Counted from the stretch's first letter, positions 9,148 through 17,811 are shown. The stretch: 64,000 bases of DNA from Novosphingobium sp. SG707 (GCF_012275515.1 NZ_JAAZQL010000006.1:186001-250000); one strand, 5' to 3'. Translations and numbers: made by a program. The notes: a model not told the origin generated them from the letters alone.

Positions 9148-10617
9148 ATGATCGTCACATTCCTCGCCAGCCCGCCCGCTTCGGTCCTTGCGCCGGTCGC
9201 CCGTTTCGTGGCCGCCGATGGGTGGGAAGAAGGTTTGCCCGCCGTGATCGTGGCCGGTGCCAAGGCCGCGCGCTTTGCGGGACGGGCCGGACAAGTGTTT
9301 GAAGGCTTTGCCGATGTCGATGGGGTGATCGGGCGCCTGGCGCTGGCGGGCACCGGCGGGGGCGATTCCGATACCGACCGCCGCGCTTCGCTGGAAAAGG
9401 CGGGCGGGGCGCTGGCGGGCAAGTATCGCACCTCGGGCGCGACGCAACTGTTGCTCGACGGCGCGGGGCTGGCGGCGGATGAATTGGCCAGCGTGCTGCT
9501 GGCGCTGCGTTTGCGCCTGTGGAAACAGGATGGCTATCGCACCACGCTCAAGGACGAGGAAAAGGCCAGCCTTGAGGAAATTCTGGTGATGAACGCCGCC
9601 GATGGCGCGCAGGCCGCGTGGGAAGCCGCCACCGCCATTGCCGAGGGCGTCGAATTCACCCGCGAACTGGTGACCGAACCGGCCAATGTGCTGTATCCGG
9701 AAAGCTTCGTTGAACGCATACGCCAGCGTTTCGCCGGGACGGGCGTGGACATCCGCGTGCTGGACGAAAAGGAAATGCGCTCGCTGGGCATGGGCTCGCT
9801 GCTGGGCGTGGCGCAGGGTTCGGCGCGGCCGCCCCGGATGGTGGTGCTGGAATGGCGCGGCGGCGCGGCTGATGCGGCCCCGCTGGCCTTTGTCGGCAAG
9901 GGCGTGACCTTTGACACCGGCGGCATCAGCCTCAAGCCCGGCGCAGGCATGGAGGACATGAAGTGGGACATGGGCGGTGCGGGCGCGGTGTCGGGCGCGA
10001 TGCTGACGCTGGCCCGGCGCAAGGCCAAGGCCAATGTGGTGGGCGTTCTCGGCCTGGTTGAAAACATGCCCGACGGCAATGCCCAGCGCCCCGGCGATGT
10101 GGTTACGTCCATGTCGGGCCAGACCATCGAGGTCATCAACACCGATGCCGAGGGCCGTCTGGTGCTGTGCGATGCGCTGACCTTTGTGCAGCGCGAGTAC
10201 AAGCCTGCCAAGATCGTTGATCTGGCCACGCTGACCGGCGCGATCATCATGAGCCTTGCGCATGAATATGCCGGGCTGTTCTCGAATGATGATGCGCTTT
10301 CGGCCGATCTGACCAAGGCGGGTGCGGCCACCGGCGACAAGCTGTGGCGGATGCCGATGGGCCCGGTTTATGACAAGATGATCGACAGCCCGATTGCCGA
10401 CATGAAGAATGTCGGCGGCCGTTTCGGCGGCTCGATCACGGCGGCGCAGTTCCTCGCCCGCTACATCGAAAAGGACGCCGACGGGAAGCAGACCCCGTGG
10501 GCGCATCTCGACATCGCGGGCACGGTGTGGACCGACAAGCCCGGCGCGACCTGGGACAAGGGCGCCACCGGCTTTGGCGTGCGCCTGCTCGACGCGCTGG
10601 TTCGTGAAGCAGAATAA
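9148..10617 (+). CDS. pepA: Leucyl aminopeptidase (M17 family)
   Basis: This is a cytosolic hexameric, dinuclear-metal aminopeptidase that releases N-terminal residues from peptides. Homologues also act as DNA-binding factors, but nothing here shows that. The 489 residues carry the M17 signature NTDAEGRLVL at about 331-340, GKGVTFDTGGISLKP with the metal-binding Lys and Asp at about 251-265, and WRMPMG. A good AAGGAG ribosome binding site lies 5-6 nt before the ATG. Its TAA is immediately followed by the holC ATG, so the two form an operon. It is transcribed divergently from lptD. Confidence 0.95.
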   Translation: MIVTFLASPPASVLAPVARFVAADGWEEGLPAVIVAGAKAARFAGRAGQVFEGFADVDGVIGRLALAGTGGGDSDTDRRASLEKAGGALAGKYRTSGATQLLLDGAGLAADELASVLLALRLRLWKQDGYRTTLKDEEKASLEEILVMNAADGAQAAWEAATAIAEGVEFTRELVTEPANVLYPESFVERIRQRFAGTGVDIRVLDEKEMRSLGMGSLLGVAQGSARPPRMVVLEWRGGAADAAPLAFVGKGVTFDTGGISLKPGAGMEDMKWDMGGAGAVSGAMLTLARRKAKANVVGVLGLVENMPDGNAQRPGDVVTSMSGQTIEVINTDAEGRLVLCDALTFVQREYKPAKIVDLATLTGAIIMSLAHEYAGLFSNDDALSADLTKAGAATGDKLWRMPMGPVYDKMIDSPIADMKNVGGRFGGSITAAQFLARYIEKDADGKQTPWAHLDIAGTVWTDKPGATWDKGATGFGVRLLDALVREAE

Positions 10618-11058
10618 ATGCAGGCCGACTTCTACCTGCTGGAATCCGGCGGCCCGGAACTGGCCCTTGCCCCACTGGCGGGCAAGGTGCTGGAGACGGG
10701 CGGCCGCCTGCTGGTGGTGGCGGGCGAGGCGCGCGCGCGTGAGCGGATCTCGCAGGCCTTGTGGAGCGCCGGGGCGACCAGCTTTCTGGCCAATGGCATC
10801 GCCGGGGGCGACCATGATGCGCGCCAGCCTATCCTGATCGCGCAGGACGTGGCCCCGGCCAACGGCGCGCGCTTCCTTGCTCTGGCCGATGGCGTCTGGC
10901 GCGAGCCGGGCGAAGGGGATTTCGACCGCGTCCTGTTGGTTTTTGGCGAGGCCGAGCGTGCCGCCGCACGTGAGACATGGCGTCTGCTCAAAGGGCGTGA
11001 GGGCTGGGCCTGTCGCTTCTATCGCCGGGAAGGCCGGAAATGGACGCAAGCGGGATAA
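10618..11058 (+). CDS. holC: DNA polymerase III chi subunit
   Basis: Chi links the clamp loader to single-strand binding protein at the replication fork. The 146-residue product has the usual length. It starts MQADFYLLESGG, and shows the family's DRVLLVFGEAERAAARETWR segment and the C-terminal GWACRFYRREGRKW. It starts at the base following the pepA stop, and pepA-holC order is common in proteobacteria, which supports the call. No holD gene is visible, as expected in alphaproteobacteria. Confidence 0.9.
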   Translation: MQADFYLLESGGPELALAPLAGKVLETGGRLLVVAGEARARERISQALWSAGATSFLANGIAGGDHDARQPILIAQDVAPANGARFLALADGVWREPGEGDFDRVLLVFGEAERAAARETWRLLKGREGWACRFYRREGRKWTQAG

Positions 11059-11145
11059 TGGTCACCCTTGCAGGAGAGAGCGCGAAAGGCTAGGGCGCCG
11101 CGCAACAGGGCCGTCAAGGCCCATCCAACGCAAGGAACCTACGAC

Positions 11146-11568
11146 ATGGCGCTTACCCGCACCTTCTCGATCATCAAGCCCGACGCCACCCGCCGCAACC
11201 TGACCGGCGCCGTCACCAAGATGCTGGAAGAAGCCGGCCTGCGCGTCGTCGCCAGCAAGCGCATCCAGATGACCAAGGAACAGGCCGAAGGCTTCTATGC
11301 CGTTCACGCCGAGCGTCCTTTCTTCAACGACCTGGTTTCGTTCATGATCTCGGGCCCGGTCGTGGTTCAGGTTCTGGAAGGCGAAGACGCTGTGAAGCGC
11401 AACCGCGACATCATGGGCGCCACCAACCCCGCCAACGCCGACGCCGGCACCATCCGCAAGGAACTGGCCGAATCGATCGAAGCCAACTCGGTCCATGGTT
11501 CGGATTCGGAAGAAAACGCCGCGATCGAAATCGCCTATTTCTTCAAGCCGGAAGAAATCGTCGGTTAA
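11146..11568 (+). CDS. ndk: Nucleoside diphosphate kinase
   Basis: Ndk transfers the gamma-phosphate between nucleoside triphosphates and diphosphates through a phospho-histidine. The 140-residue protein begins MALTRTFSIIKPDATRRN and carries the active-site motif NSVHGSDS with the catalytic His at about residue 117. The ATG at 11146 follows AAGGAA at 8-9 nt. An upstream in-frame start at 11068 would add unrelated residues. It is a single gene ended by a strong terminator at 11591-11630. Confidence 0.97.
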   Translation: MALTRTFSIIKPDATRRNLTGAVTKMLEEAGLRVVASKRIQMTKEQAEGFYAVHAERPFFNDLVSFMISGPVVVQVLEGEDAVKRNRDIMGATNPANADAGTIRKELAESIEANSVHGSDSEENAAIEIAYFFKPEEIVG

Positions 11569-11590
11569 TTCCTGACGCTTTGATGGCATG

Positions 11591-11630
11591 AAAAAGCCGC
11601 CGGAGGGGATGATCCTTCCGGTGGCTTTTT
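11591..11630 (+). terminator. Intrinsic terminator of ndk
   Basis: Arms AAAAAGCCGCCGGAGG and CCTTCCGGTGGCTTTTT form a 15-16 bp stem with a 7-nt loop and a T5 tail, 22 nt after the ndk stop. The A-tract on the left arm means it may also work on the minus strand. The first copy of the dispersed repeat follows 15 nt later. Confidence 0.85.
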
Positions 11631-11645
11631 GTTGGGGGTTTTATG

Positions 11646-11837
11646 CCTCCGGCGGGCAAAGGGACTCGTCCCTTTGCAATCCCGATACTGTCTTTGTTGC
11701 GCTTCGGATCATCGTCGCGCGACCTTGCAGCGCCGCAGGCTTTTATACCGCTTCGCGGAACAGCGCTTTTCCGGGAAAATTTGGTGCAACCCCATTCATG
11801 GGATTGCAAAGGGTCGAGACCCTTTGCCCGCCGGAGG
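11646..11837 (+). repeat. Structured dispersed repeat, copy A
   Basis: This 192-bp element has inverted ends. The left end is CCTCCGGCGGGCAAAGGG, then ACTCGT, then CCCTTTGCAATCCC. The right end is the reverse complement of that pattern with the loop TCGAGA. Each end forms its own hairpin from GCAAAGGG and CCCTTTGC, and the inner two loop bases also pair (AC with GT, TC with GA). The core in this orientation contains GCCGCAGGCT followed by CCGCTTCGCGG, two short hairpins. It lies between the ends of ndk and purN, which converge, and finishes 10 nt from the purN stop. Open frames inside it are artefacts of the repeat. Confidence 0.85.
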
Positions 11838-11847
11838 CCCTTAAACC

Positions 11848-12801
11848 TTAAAACTGATCCGCCACATCCATCAACCGCGTCAACCGCTTGGGCGCGACCG
11901 AGCGCCAGCTCCGCGCCAGCCAATCGGAGACCTGATCCCAATCCACATCCGCTCGGTTGAGGATCAAGCCCGCCCAGCCCGAAGCCCCGTAATAGGCAGG
12001 CCGGAACCATACCTCGGGATCGGCGTCGATCAGGGCGTTCATTTCATCCTGCCCACTGGTTTTCACCAGCAGCGCGATATGCTGCTCACCATGGTGGCGA
12101 TCATTGAAATAGGCGAAAAATTTGCCGCCCTTGATCGACCATGCGGGCGAACCGTGGCTTTCACGTGCCTCGACTTCGGGCAGGGCGGCGGCCAGTTCCG
12201 ACACCCGCGCCAGCAGCCAGTCGGCGCGATAGGGCCGCGTCACCAGTTCGACCAGACAGCGGGCATAGAGCTGATGCTCGGCAAACAGCACGCGCCCGGC
12301 GAGGCTCTCGGCCGTATCGCCGGGGATGATCGCCACCGGCGTCTGGCCCAGAATCGGCCCGTCATCCAACTCGGGCGTGACCAGATGGACGGTCACGCCG
12401 CCATGGCTGTCGCCCGCCTCGATGGCGCGCTCATGGGTGTGCAGCCCCTTGTATTTGGGCAGCAGCGAGGGATGGATATTGACCATCCGCCCCGCCCAAC
12501 CGGAAACGAATTCCGCCGTCAGGATGCGCATATAACCGGCCAGCGCGACATATTCCGCACCCGATGCCCGGATCGCCGCGTCCATCGCCATGTCATGATC
12601 GGCCCGTGCCATGCCCTTGTGGGGCAGGGCAAAGGTGGGCACGCCCTCGGCGGCGGCCAGTTTCAGGCCGCCCGCCTCAGGATTGTTGCTGGCCACCAGC
12701 ACGATTTCGAAGGGGCATTCCGGCGCGCGGCTCGCATAGAGCAGCGCGGCCATATTCGTACCCCCGCCCGAAATCAGGACGGCGACCTTTGCTTTATGCA
12801 T
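11848..12801 (-). CDS. purN: Phosphoribosylglycinamide formyltransferase with C-terminal YjbR/MmcQ-like domain
   Basis: PurN uses 10-formyl-tetrahydrofolate to formylate GAR, step three of purine synthesis. Residues 1 to about 195 are a complete GART domain: ISGGGTNMAAL at the N-terminus, and NIHPSLLPKYKGLHTHERA with catalytic Asn and His. The Asp of PELDDGPIL follows. From about residue 203 to 317 there is an extra domain (RESHGSPAWSIKGGKFFAYF, WFRPAYYGASGWAGL) that resembles the YjbR/MmcQ double-wing fold. The total of 317 residues far exceeds the usual 190-220. The start overlaps the purM stop by 8 nt, so the two genes are co-translated. Confidence 0.9.
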   Translation of the reverse strand: MHKAKVAVLISGGGTNMAALLYASRAPECPFEIVLVASNNPEAGGLKLAAAEGVPTFALPHKGMARADHDMAMDAAIRASGAEYVALAGYMRILTAEFVSGWAGRMVNIHPSLLPKYKGLHTHERAIEAGDSHGGVTVHLVTPELDDGPILGQTPVAIIPGDTAESLAGRVLFAEHQLYARCLVELVTRPYRADWLLARVSELAAALPEVEARESHGSPAWSIKGGKFFAYFNDRHHGEQHIALLVKTSGQDEMNALIDADPEVWFRPAYYGASGWAGLILNRADVDWDQVSDWLARSWRSVAPKRLTRLMDVADQF

Positions 12802-13903
12802 TATGGGTGGCTTCCCATGCCTGCCGTGCGCTCCACGCCTCGGCGCTGCCCGAAACGGTGCAGCCGCGCGCGCCTTGGCGGATTTCGCCGATGCGGAACA
12901 CTGTCTCGCCCGCAGCGGCCAGATCCGCAGCTAGCGCTTCGGCTTCCTCGGGCTTGACCGCCAGCACCATGCCGATGCCGCAGTTGAAGGTACGTGCCAT
13001 TTCGCCCGGCTCGATATTGCCCTGCGCCTGCAGGAAAGCCATCAGGCGGCTCTGTTCCCAGGCATCAGCGCTGATAAAGGCATGGAGCCCCTCGGGCAGC
13101 ACGCGGGGGACGTTTTCAAGCAGACCGCCGCCGGTGATATGCGCCAGCGCGTTGATCCGGCCGGAACGGATGAAGGGCAGCAGCGTCTTCACATAAATGC
13201 GAGTCGGCTCGATCAGATAGTCGATCAGCAGCTTTTCATTGTCGAACAGGGCGGGGCGGTCCAGCTTCCAGCCCTTGTCGGCGGCCAGACGGCGCACCAG
13301 CGAATAGCCATTGGAATGCACCCCCGACGAGGCCAGACCCAGCAGCACATCGCCCGCCGCAACCCGGTCGCCCGTCAGCTGCTCGCCGCGCTCCACCGCG
13401 CCGACACAGAAACCGGCAAGGTCATAATCGCCGGCGGCATACATGCCCGGCATTTCGGCCGTCTCGCCCCCGATCAGCGCGCAGCCCGCGATGCGGCAGC
13501 CCTCCGCGATACCGGCGATCACGCGCTCCGCCACGCCGTTTTCCAGCTTGCCCGTGGCGAAATAGTCAAGAAAGAACAGCGGCTCGGCGCCCTGAACGAT
13601 CAGGTCGTTGACGCACATGGCCACAAGGTCGATGCCGATCTTGTCATGGCGGTCATGGTCGATGGCCAGCTTGACCTTGGTGCCCACGCCGTCATTGCCC
13701 GCCACCAGCAGCGGGTCCTTGTAACCGGCCGCCTTCAGGTCGAAAAAGCCGCCAAAACCACCCAGATCGGCGTCTGCGCCGGGGCGGCGGGTCGATTTGG
13801 CCAGCGGGCCGATGGCCTTCACCAAGGCATTGCCGGCGGCAATCGAGACGCCTGCGTCCTCATAAGTGTAATTGGTGGGGCCAGAGGCTGTGGTGTCGGT
13901 CAT
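12794..13903 (-). CDS. purM: Phosphoribosylformylglycinamidine cyclo-ligase (AIR synthetase)
   Basis: PurM closes the imidazole ring of AIR in an ATP-dependent reaction, step five of purine synthesis. The 369-residue protein shows the N-terminal YEDAGVSIAAGNALV, the substrate loop GGFGGFFDL, GNDGVGTKVKLA, and GGETAEMPGMY. All are typical of the PurM/PurL ATP-binding superfamily, and the length is slightly above the usual 345. It is the first gene of purM-purN and diverges from the exported 439-aa protein gene across 98 nt that must hold both promoters. Confidence 0.96.
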   Translation of the reverse strand: MTDTTASGPTNYTYEDAGVSIAAGNALVKAIGPLAKSTRRPGADADLGGFGGFFDLKAAGYKDPLLVAGNDGVGTKVKLAIDHDRHDKIGIDLVAMCVNDLIVQGAEPLFFLDYFATGKLENGVAERVIAGIAEGCRIAGCALIGGETAEMPGMYAAGDYDLAGFCVGAVERGEQLTGDRVAAGDVLLGLASSGVHSNGYSLVRRLAADKGWKLDRPALFDNEKLLIDYLIEPTRIYVKTLLPFIRSGRINALAHITGGGLLENVPRVLPEGLHAFISADAWEQSRLMAFLQAQGNIEPGEMARTFNCGIGMVLAVKPEEAEALAADLAAAGETVFRIGEIRQGARGCTVSGSAEAWSARQAWEATHNA

Positions 13904-14001
13904 GGGGCCTTGCTCGCTTGCGAAGAAATCACGTTTGGGGGCCGCCTAGCGCTTTCCTGCTTGGATTTCCATGCCCGATTGGGCAATAGCGGGCCCTGAA
14001 C

Positions 14002-15321
14002 ATGACAAAACCGGCAAATCTTATCGCACGGCGTGGCAGAATCGCGCTTCTCCCTCGTGGTTTTGCCGCGCGCGGCGCGCTGGCGGCGGGCCTGTTGCTG
14101 GCGGGCGGGGTGGCTTTTGTCGGCCCCGATCGCCTGCTCGCGCAAATCGAGGGCGAGCGCGGCATCGCCCCGGTGGTGGCCAGCAACGATATTGAAATCG
14201 GCAATATCGAGGTCGACGCCACCGGCAAGAACGCGCAGGACGCCAAGCTCAATGGTTGGCGCGAAGCCTATAAGAAAGCGTGGGAAGCCGCCCATGGCCC
14301 GGCGCTGGACGTGGGGACGATCGAAAGCATCGTGGCGGGCGTGGTGGTGGACCGCGAGGAAATCGGCCCGCATCGCTATCGCGCCAAGCTGGTGATCGCG
14401 TTTGATCGCGGCCGGGCCGGTCAATATGGCGCGGGCAATGGCGGGGTGGCGGTGCGTTCGGCGCCGATGCTGGTGATTCCCATGCTGACCTCGGGCGGGG
14501 TGTCGCAGGTGTTTGAGGTGCGCAGCCCCTGGCAAAAGGTCTGGGCCGAATATCGCACCGGGGCCAGCGCGATTGATTATGTGCGCGCCAATGGCGGCGG
14601 CGCCGATTCGCTGATCATCAACGCGGGCCAGCCCGGACGGCGCAGCCGTGTGTGGTGGCGCGGGGTGCTGGATCAGTTTGGCGCGTCTGATGTGCTGATC
14701 CCGGCGGCGCGGCTGGAGCGGCAATGGCCCGGCGGTCCGGTGAAGGGCTTTTTTACCGCGCGCTATGGCCCGGACAATATCGCGCTGGGCTCGTTTGAAC
14801 TGACCGCTTCGGATGATGGCGCGGTGCCCGCGATGCTGGCGCAGGCGCTGGCGCGGATGGACCAGATTTACACCGATGCGCTGTCACGCGGGCTGTTGCG
14901 GCCTGATCCCACGCTGTCGGTCGATCATCCCACGATGGATCCGGGACTGGCCTCGTTGATCGCCGCAGGCCGCGCCGCAGAGGCCGCCGCCGCCGCGCAG
15001 GCCGCCGCCGAACATGCCGCAGACGAAGCCGCCGCCGCCGAGGCGGTCGCCGCCGCGCCTGTCGCGCCCCAGCCCAAGCCGGGCGCGGCGGCGCTGACCA
15101 TTCAATTCGCCTCGCCCGATGCGCGCGCGGTGGATCAGGCGCTGGCCGCGGTGCGCGGCGTGGCGGGGGTGGACAATGCGGCCACCACTTCGATCGCGAT
15201 TGGCGGAACTTCGGTGATGCGCGCGCAGTTCAACGGCAATGCCGACGCTCTGGCGGCGGCTTTACGCAAGGCAGGGTGGCAGGTCAGCGTGGCAGGGGCC
15301 GCGCTGCGCATCCGCCGATAG
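14002..15321 (+). CDS. Exported protein of unknown function, DUF2066-like, upstream of hda
   Basis: The 439-residue product has a basic N-terminus and a hydrophobic segment (about 26-47, ALAAGLLLAGGVAFVGPDRLLA), consistent with a signal peptide or anchor. Residues about 60-300 include DATGKNAQDAKLNGWREAYKKAW. This resembles the start of DUF2066 proteins, which in gammaproteobacteria also lie near purM/N and hda. An Ala/Glu-rich linker (about 327-355) leads to a C-terminal 75-residue segment (about 362-439) that reads like a ferredoxin-like fold but lacks the CxxC of heavy-metal-associated domains. The function is unknown. The next gene, hda, begins 6 nt downstream, so they form an operon. Confidence 0.6.
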   Translation: MTKPANLIARRGRIALLPRGFAARGALAAGLLLAGGVAFVGPDRLLAQIEGERGIAPVVASNDIEIGNIEVDATGKNAQDAKLNGWREAYKKAWEAAHGPALDVGTIESIVAGVVVDREEIGPHRYRAKLVIAFDRGRAGQYGAGNGGVAVRSAPMLVIPMLTSGGVSQVFEVRSPWQKVWAEYRTGASAIDYVRANGGGADSLIINAGQPGRRSRVWWRGVLDQFGASDVLIPAARLERQWPGGPVKGFFTARYGPDNIALGSFELTASDDGAVPAMLAQALARMDQIYTDALSRGLLRPDPTLSVDHPTMDPGLASLIAAGRAAEAAAAAQAAAEHAADEAAAAEAVAAAPVAPQPKPGAAALTIQFASPDARAVDQALAAVRGVAGVDNAATTSIAIGGTSVMRAQFNGNADALAAALRKAGWQVSVAGAALRIRR

Positions 15322-15327
15322 AGATTT

Positions 15328-15969
15328 ATGAGCAAAATGATGAAAAAACCCGTTTCCAGTCAGTTCGCGCTGCCGCTGGCCCCCGATCAGTCGCCCAGCG
15401 CCGCGCGCATTGTCGTAGGTGAGGGCAATGCTTCGGCGATTGCCGCGCTTTCCGCGCCGGACAGTTGGCCGTTTCGCACCGCGATTCTGTCCGGCCCGCC
15501 GCGTTCGGGCAAGAGCCTGCTGGCGGCATGGTTTGCCGAGAGCGGCGGCGTCGCGTTGGACGATGCCGACACGATGGACGAAACGGCCGTGTTTCACCGC
15601 TGGAACCGCGCGCAGGAGGAAAAGACGCCTCTGCTGTTGACCACCACCGCGCGCGAGGGCGGGTGGAAGATTACGCTGCCCGACCTTGGCTCGCGCATGG
15701 GGGCGGCGCTCTGGCTGGATATTGATGCGCCCGACGACGAAATGATGGCCGATCTGATCGCGGCCCATGCCGAAACGCGCCTGCTGCCTTTGACCGACGA
15801 TCACGCGCGCTATCTTGCAAGCCGGTGCGAGCGTACCCATATCGCGGCTGAACGTCTGGTGGCGACGATTGACCGGCTGTCTCTGGAGCGCAAGGCGCCG
15901 CCGGGACAGGCGATCCTGCGTGACGCGCTGGAGGAGTTGAATGGGTCCGCCGAACCGCGTATGTTGTAA
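15328..15969 (+). CDS. hdaA: DnaA-related regulator of replication initiation (Hda/HdaA)
   Basis: Hda stimulates hydrolysis of DnaA-bound ATP together with the DNA-loaded clamp, preventing re-initiation. The 213-residue protein is a shortened DnaA AAA+ module. It starts with a QFALPLAP element, the expected clamp-binding motif position. A Walker A GPPRSGKS follows at about 53-60, an acidic LDDAD (Walker B-like), and an arginine-rich C-terminal helical lid, but there is no DNA-binding domain IV. The start at 15328 lies 6 nt after the preceding stop. A role as a DnaA paralogue other than Hda is possible but less likely given size and context. Confidence 0.85.
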   Translation: MSKMMKKPVSSQFALPLAPDQSPSAARIVVGEGNASAIAALSAPDSWPFRTAILSGPPRSGKSLLAAWFAESGGVALDDADTMDETAVFHRWNRAQEEKTPLLLTTTAREGGWKITLPDLGSRMGAALWLDIDAPDDEMMADLIAAHAETRLLPLTDDHARYLASRCERTHIAAERLVATIDRLSLERKAPPGQAILRDALEELNGSAEPRML

Positions 15970-16024
15970 GGCATAGCATAAGGCGGATGTGGGACGCCCA
16001 CGGCGCGCAGAGGGATTTTGAGGG

Positions 16025-16717
16025 ATGATTTCAGGTCTGATCGCCTATCTGGACTCGATTGTCGCGCGTGACCCTGCGCCGCGTTCGCGTTGGGAAGTGC
16101 TGCTCTATCCGGGCCTGTGGGCGGTGGGTTTCCATCGCGTGGCGCATCGCCTGTTTCGGGCGCGGCTGTTCTTTCTGGCCCGCGCGGTCAACCATCTGGC
16201 ACGGTTTTTCACCGCCATCGACATCCATCCCGGTGCGACCATCGGGCGGCATCTGTTCATTGACCATGGTTTTACCGTGATCGGCGAAACGGCGGAAATC
16301 GGCGATAATGTCACGATTTATCAATGCGTGACGCTGGGCGGGACCAACCCGGCCAATGGCATCGGCGGCAAGCGCCACCCCACGCTTTCGGATGACAGCA
16401 TCATCGGTTCGGGCGCGCAGATTCTGGGGCCGATCACGATTGGTCGCCGCGCCCGCGTCGGCGCCAATGCGGTCGTGACCGAGGATGTGCCTGAGGGCGC
16501 GACCATGGTGGGCGTCAAGGCGCGCAGCACGCTGGTGGCCGCCGAGACATGGGCCAAGGATTTCATCCCCTATGGCACGCCCTGCAAGGAGCCTTGCGCG
16601 GATGCCGAACCGGCGGTCGGGCGTATCTGCAAGCTTGAGGCCGAAATCGCCGATCTGCGCGCGCAGGTGGCCGATCTGCTGGCCGCCGATCAGCGCCACG
16701 ATGGGACCAAGGGGTAA
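16025..16717 (+). CDS. cysE: Serine O-acetyltransferase
   Basis: It makes O-acetylserine from serine and acetyl-CoA for cysteine synthesis. At 230 residues it lacks the long N-terminal helical domain of enteric CysE, matching the short EpsC type. A left-handed beta-helix of hexapeptide repeats spans about residues 65-175: DIHPGATIGRHLFIDHG, VIGETAEIGDNVTIYQ, GAQILGPITIG, VGANAVV. The conserved GGKRHPTL catalytic loop is present. A cysteine-bearing segment (PCKEPC) and a short coiled-coil-like tail follow. It is followed 9 nt later by the DUF2794 gene. Confidence 0.93.
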   Translation: MISGLIAYLDSIVARDPAPRSRWEVLLYPGLWAVGFHRVAHRLFRARLFFLARAVNHLARFFTAIDIHPGATIGRHLFIDHGFTVIGETAEIGDNVTIYQCVTLGGTNPANGIGGKRHPTLSDDSIIGSGAQILGPITIGRRARVGANAVVTEDVPEGATMVGVKARSTLVAAETWAKDFIPYGTPCKEPCADAEPAVGRICKLEAEIADLRAQVADLLAADQRHDGTKG

Positions 16718-16726
16718 TCCGGCGCG

Positions 16727-17077
16727 ATGGAGCCGGAGAAGCCGCCTACAGTCGTTGCCTTTCCCCGCCCGGTTTTGCAGGTCGCCTTTGACCGGGCCGA
16801 ACTGATGCGCATCCTCGACCTTTATGGTCGGATGGTCGCGGCGGGCCAATGGCGCGATTATGCGATGGATTTCGGCAAGGAAGCCGCCAGTTTCTCTGCC
16901 TTTAAACGCAGCGCCGAAAGGCCGCAGGCGCGGATCGAAAAGCGCCCCTCACTGCGCGGCAAGCAAGGTATGTGGGCGCTTTACGGCGAGGCCGGGCAAG
17001 TCTTGAAGCGCGGCCACGAACTGGCCGGGGTGCTCAGCATCATCGAGCGCCGGTTGCTCAAGGCTGTCGAGGGTTAG
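16727..17077 (+). CDS. DUF2794 domain protein
   Basis: A conserved alphaproteobacterial protein of unknown role, 116 residues. It shows the family pattern with VAFDRAELMRILDLYGRMVAAGQWRDYAMDF, FSAFKRSAERPQARIEKRP and a conserved C-terminal YGQ-like segment (YGEAGQVLKRGHEL). There is no signal peptide or membrane segment. It starts 9 nt after cysE on the same strand and its stop overlaps the convergent gph stop by 4 nt. The family assignment is from memory of the domain. No biochemical function is known to me. Confidence 0.75.
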   Translation: MEPEKPPTVVAFPRPVLQVAFDRAELMRILDLYGRMVAAGQWRDYAMDFGKEAASFSAFKRSAERPQARIEKRPSLRGKQGMWALYGEAGQVLKRGHELAGVLSIIERRLLKAVEG

Positions 17078-17751
17078 AGGCTTTCCAGCGTCGGCACCAG
17101 CGCGTCGAAATGGTCGATCACCGCATCGGCTCCCAACTGCCCCGTCTGGCCCTGATTGAAGCCAAAGCTGCACACCACGCATGGGATGCCCGCCGCCTGC
17201 GCCGCGCCAGTGTCAAAATGGGTGTCGCCGATATAGGCGGTGCGCGGGGAAGACATCCCCGAACGCTCGACCATCAGATGAAGCAGATCGGGCAGCGGCT
17301 TTTGCCGCCCCGGACCCAGCGTATCGCCCCCGATGATCGTATAAAACCGGTCCGTCAGTCCAAGTTCGCCAAACAATTTGCGCGCCAGGCGCTCCATCTT
17401 GTTGGTCACCACGGCCAGCCTGACCCCGCGCCCGGCCAGATCGTCGAGCATCTCCGCCCCGCCCGGAAACAGGCGCGAATGGACCGCGATATTTGCCTCG
17501 TAATAACGCACCAGTTCGGCGGCCATGGCGGTCAGCCCGTCATCATCCAGCGTCGCCCCCTGAACCGCCAGCGCGCGCTCCATCAGCACCCGCGTGCCCC
17601 CGCCCACAAGGCGCGGAATCATGTCGAGCGGAACCGTCGCAAAGCCGCCTTGTTCGAGCGCATGGTTGAGCGCCACGCCAAGGTCGAGCTTGCTGTCGAT
17701 CAGCGTGCCGTCGAGGTCGAATCCGACGATATCGAAAGGAAAATTGTGCAT
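17074..17751 (-). CDS. gph: Phosphoglycolate phosphatase (HAD superfamily)
   Basis: This HAD phosphatase removes phosphate from 2-phosphoglycolate, a product of DNA repair and oxygenase side reactions. The 225-residue protein begins with HAD motif I GFDLDGTLIDS (nucleophile Asp about residue 11). It has a helical cap, motif II VVTNK (about 121-125), motif III Lys in RQKPLPD (about 155-161) and motif IV YIGDTHFDTGAA (about 177-188). The ATG at 17751 is chosen because it directly precedes motif I. A frame open to 19137 is antisense to glmU. Other HAD phosphatases such as pyrophosphatase PpaX are alternatives. glmU diverges 60 nt away. Confidence 0.85.
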   Translation of the reverse strand: MHNFPFDIVGFDLDGTLIDSKLDLGVALNHALEQGGFATVPLDMIPRLVGGGTRVLMERALAVQGATLDDDGLTAMAAELVRYYEANIAVHSRLFPGGAEMLDDLAGRGVRLAVVTNKMERLARKLFGELGLTDRFYTIIGGDTLGPGRQKPLPDLLHLMVERSGMSSPRTAYIGDTHFDTGAAQAAGIPCVVCSFGFNQGQTGQLGADAVIDHFDALVPTLESL

Positions 17752-17811
17752 GACTGATGCCGATGCCGCGTCCGTATGGAATCTGCAAGGATTTGCTGGC
17801 ATGGGGGCGAT

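Noticed and set aside
9076..11049. Long minus-strand frame opposite pepA-holC
   Set aside because: It is a His/Arg/Gly-rich shadow frame without domains. Both plus-strand genes are unambiguous.
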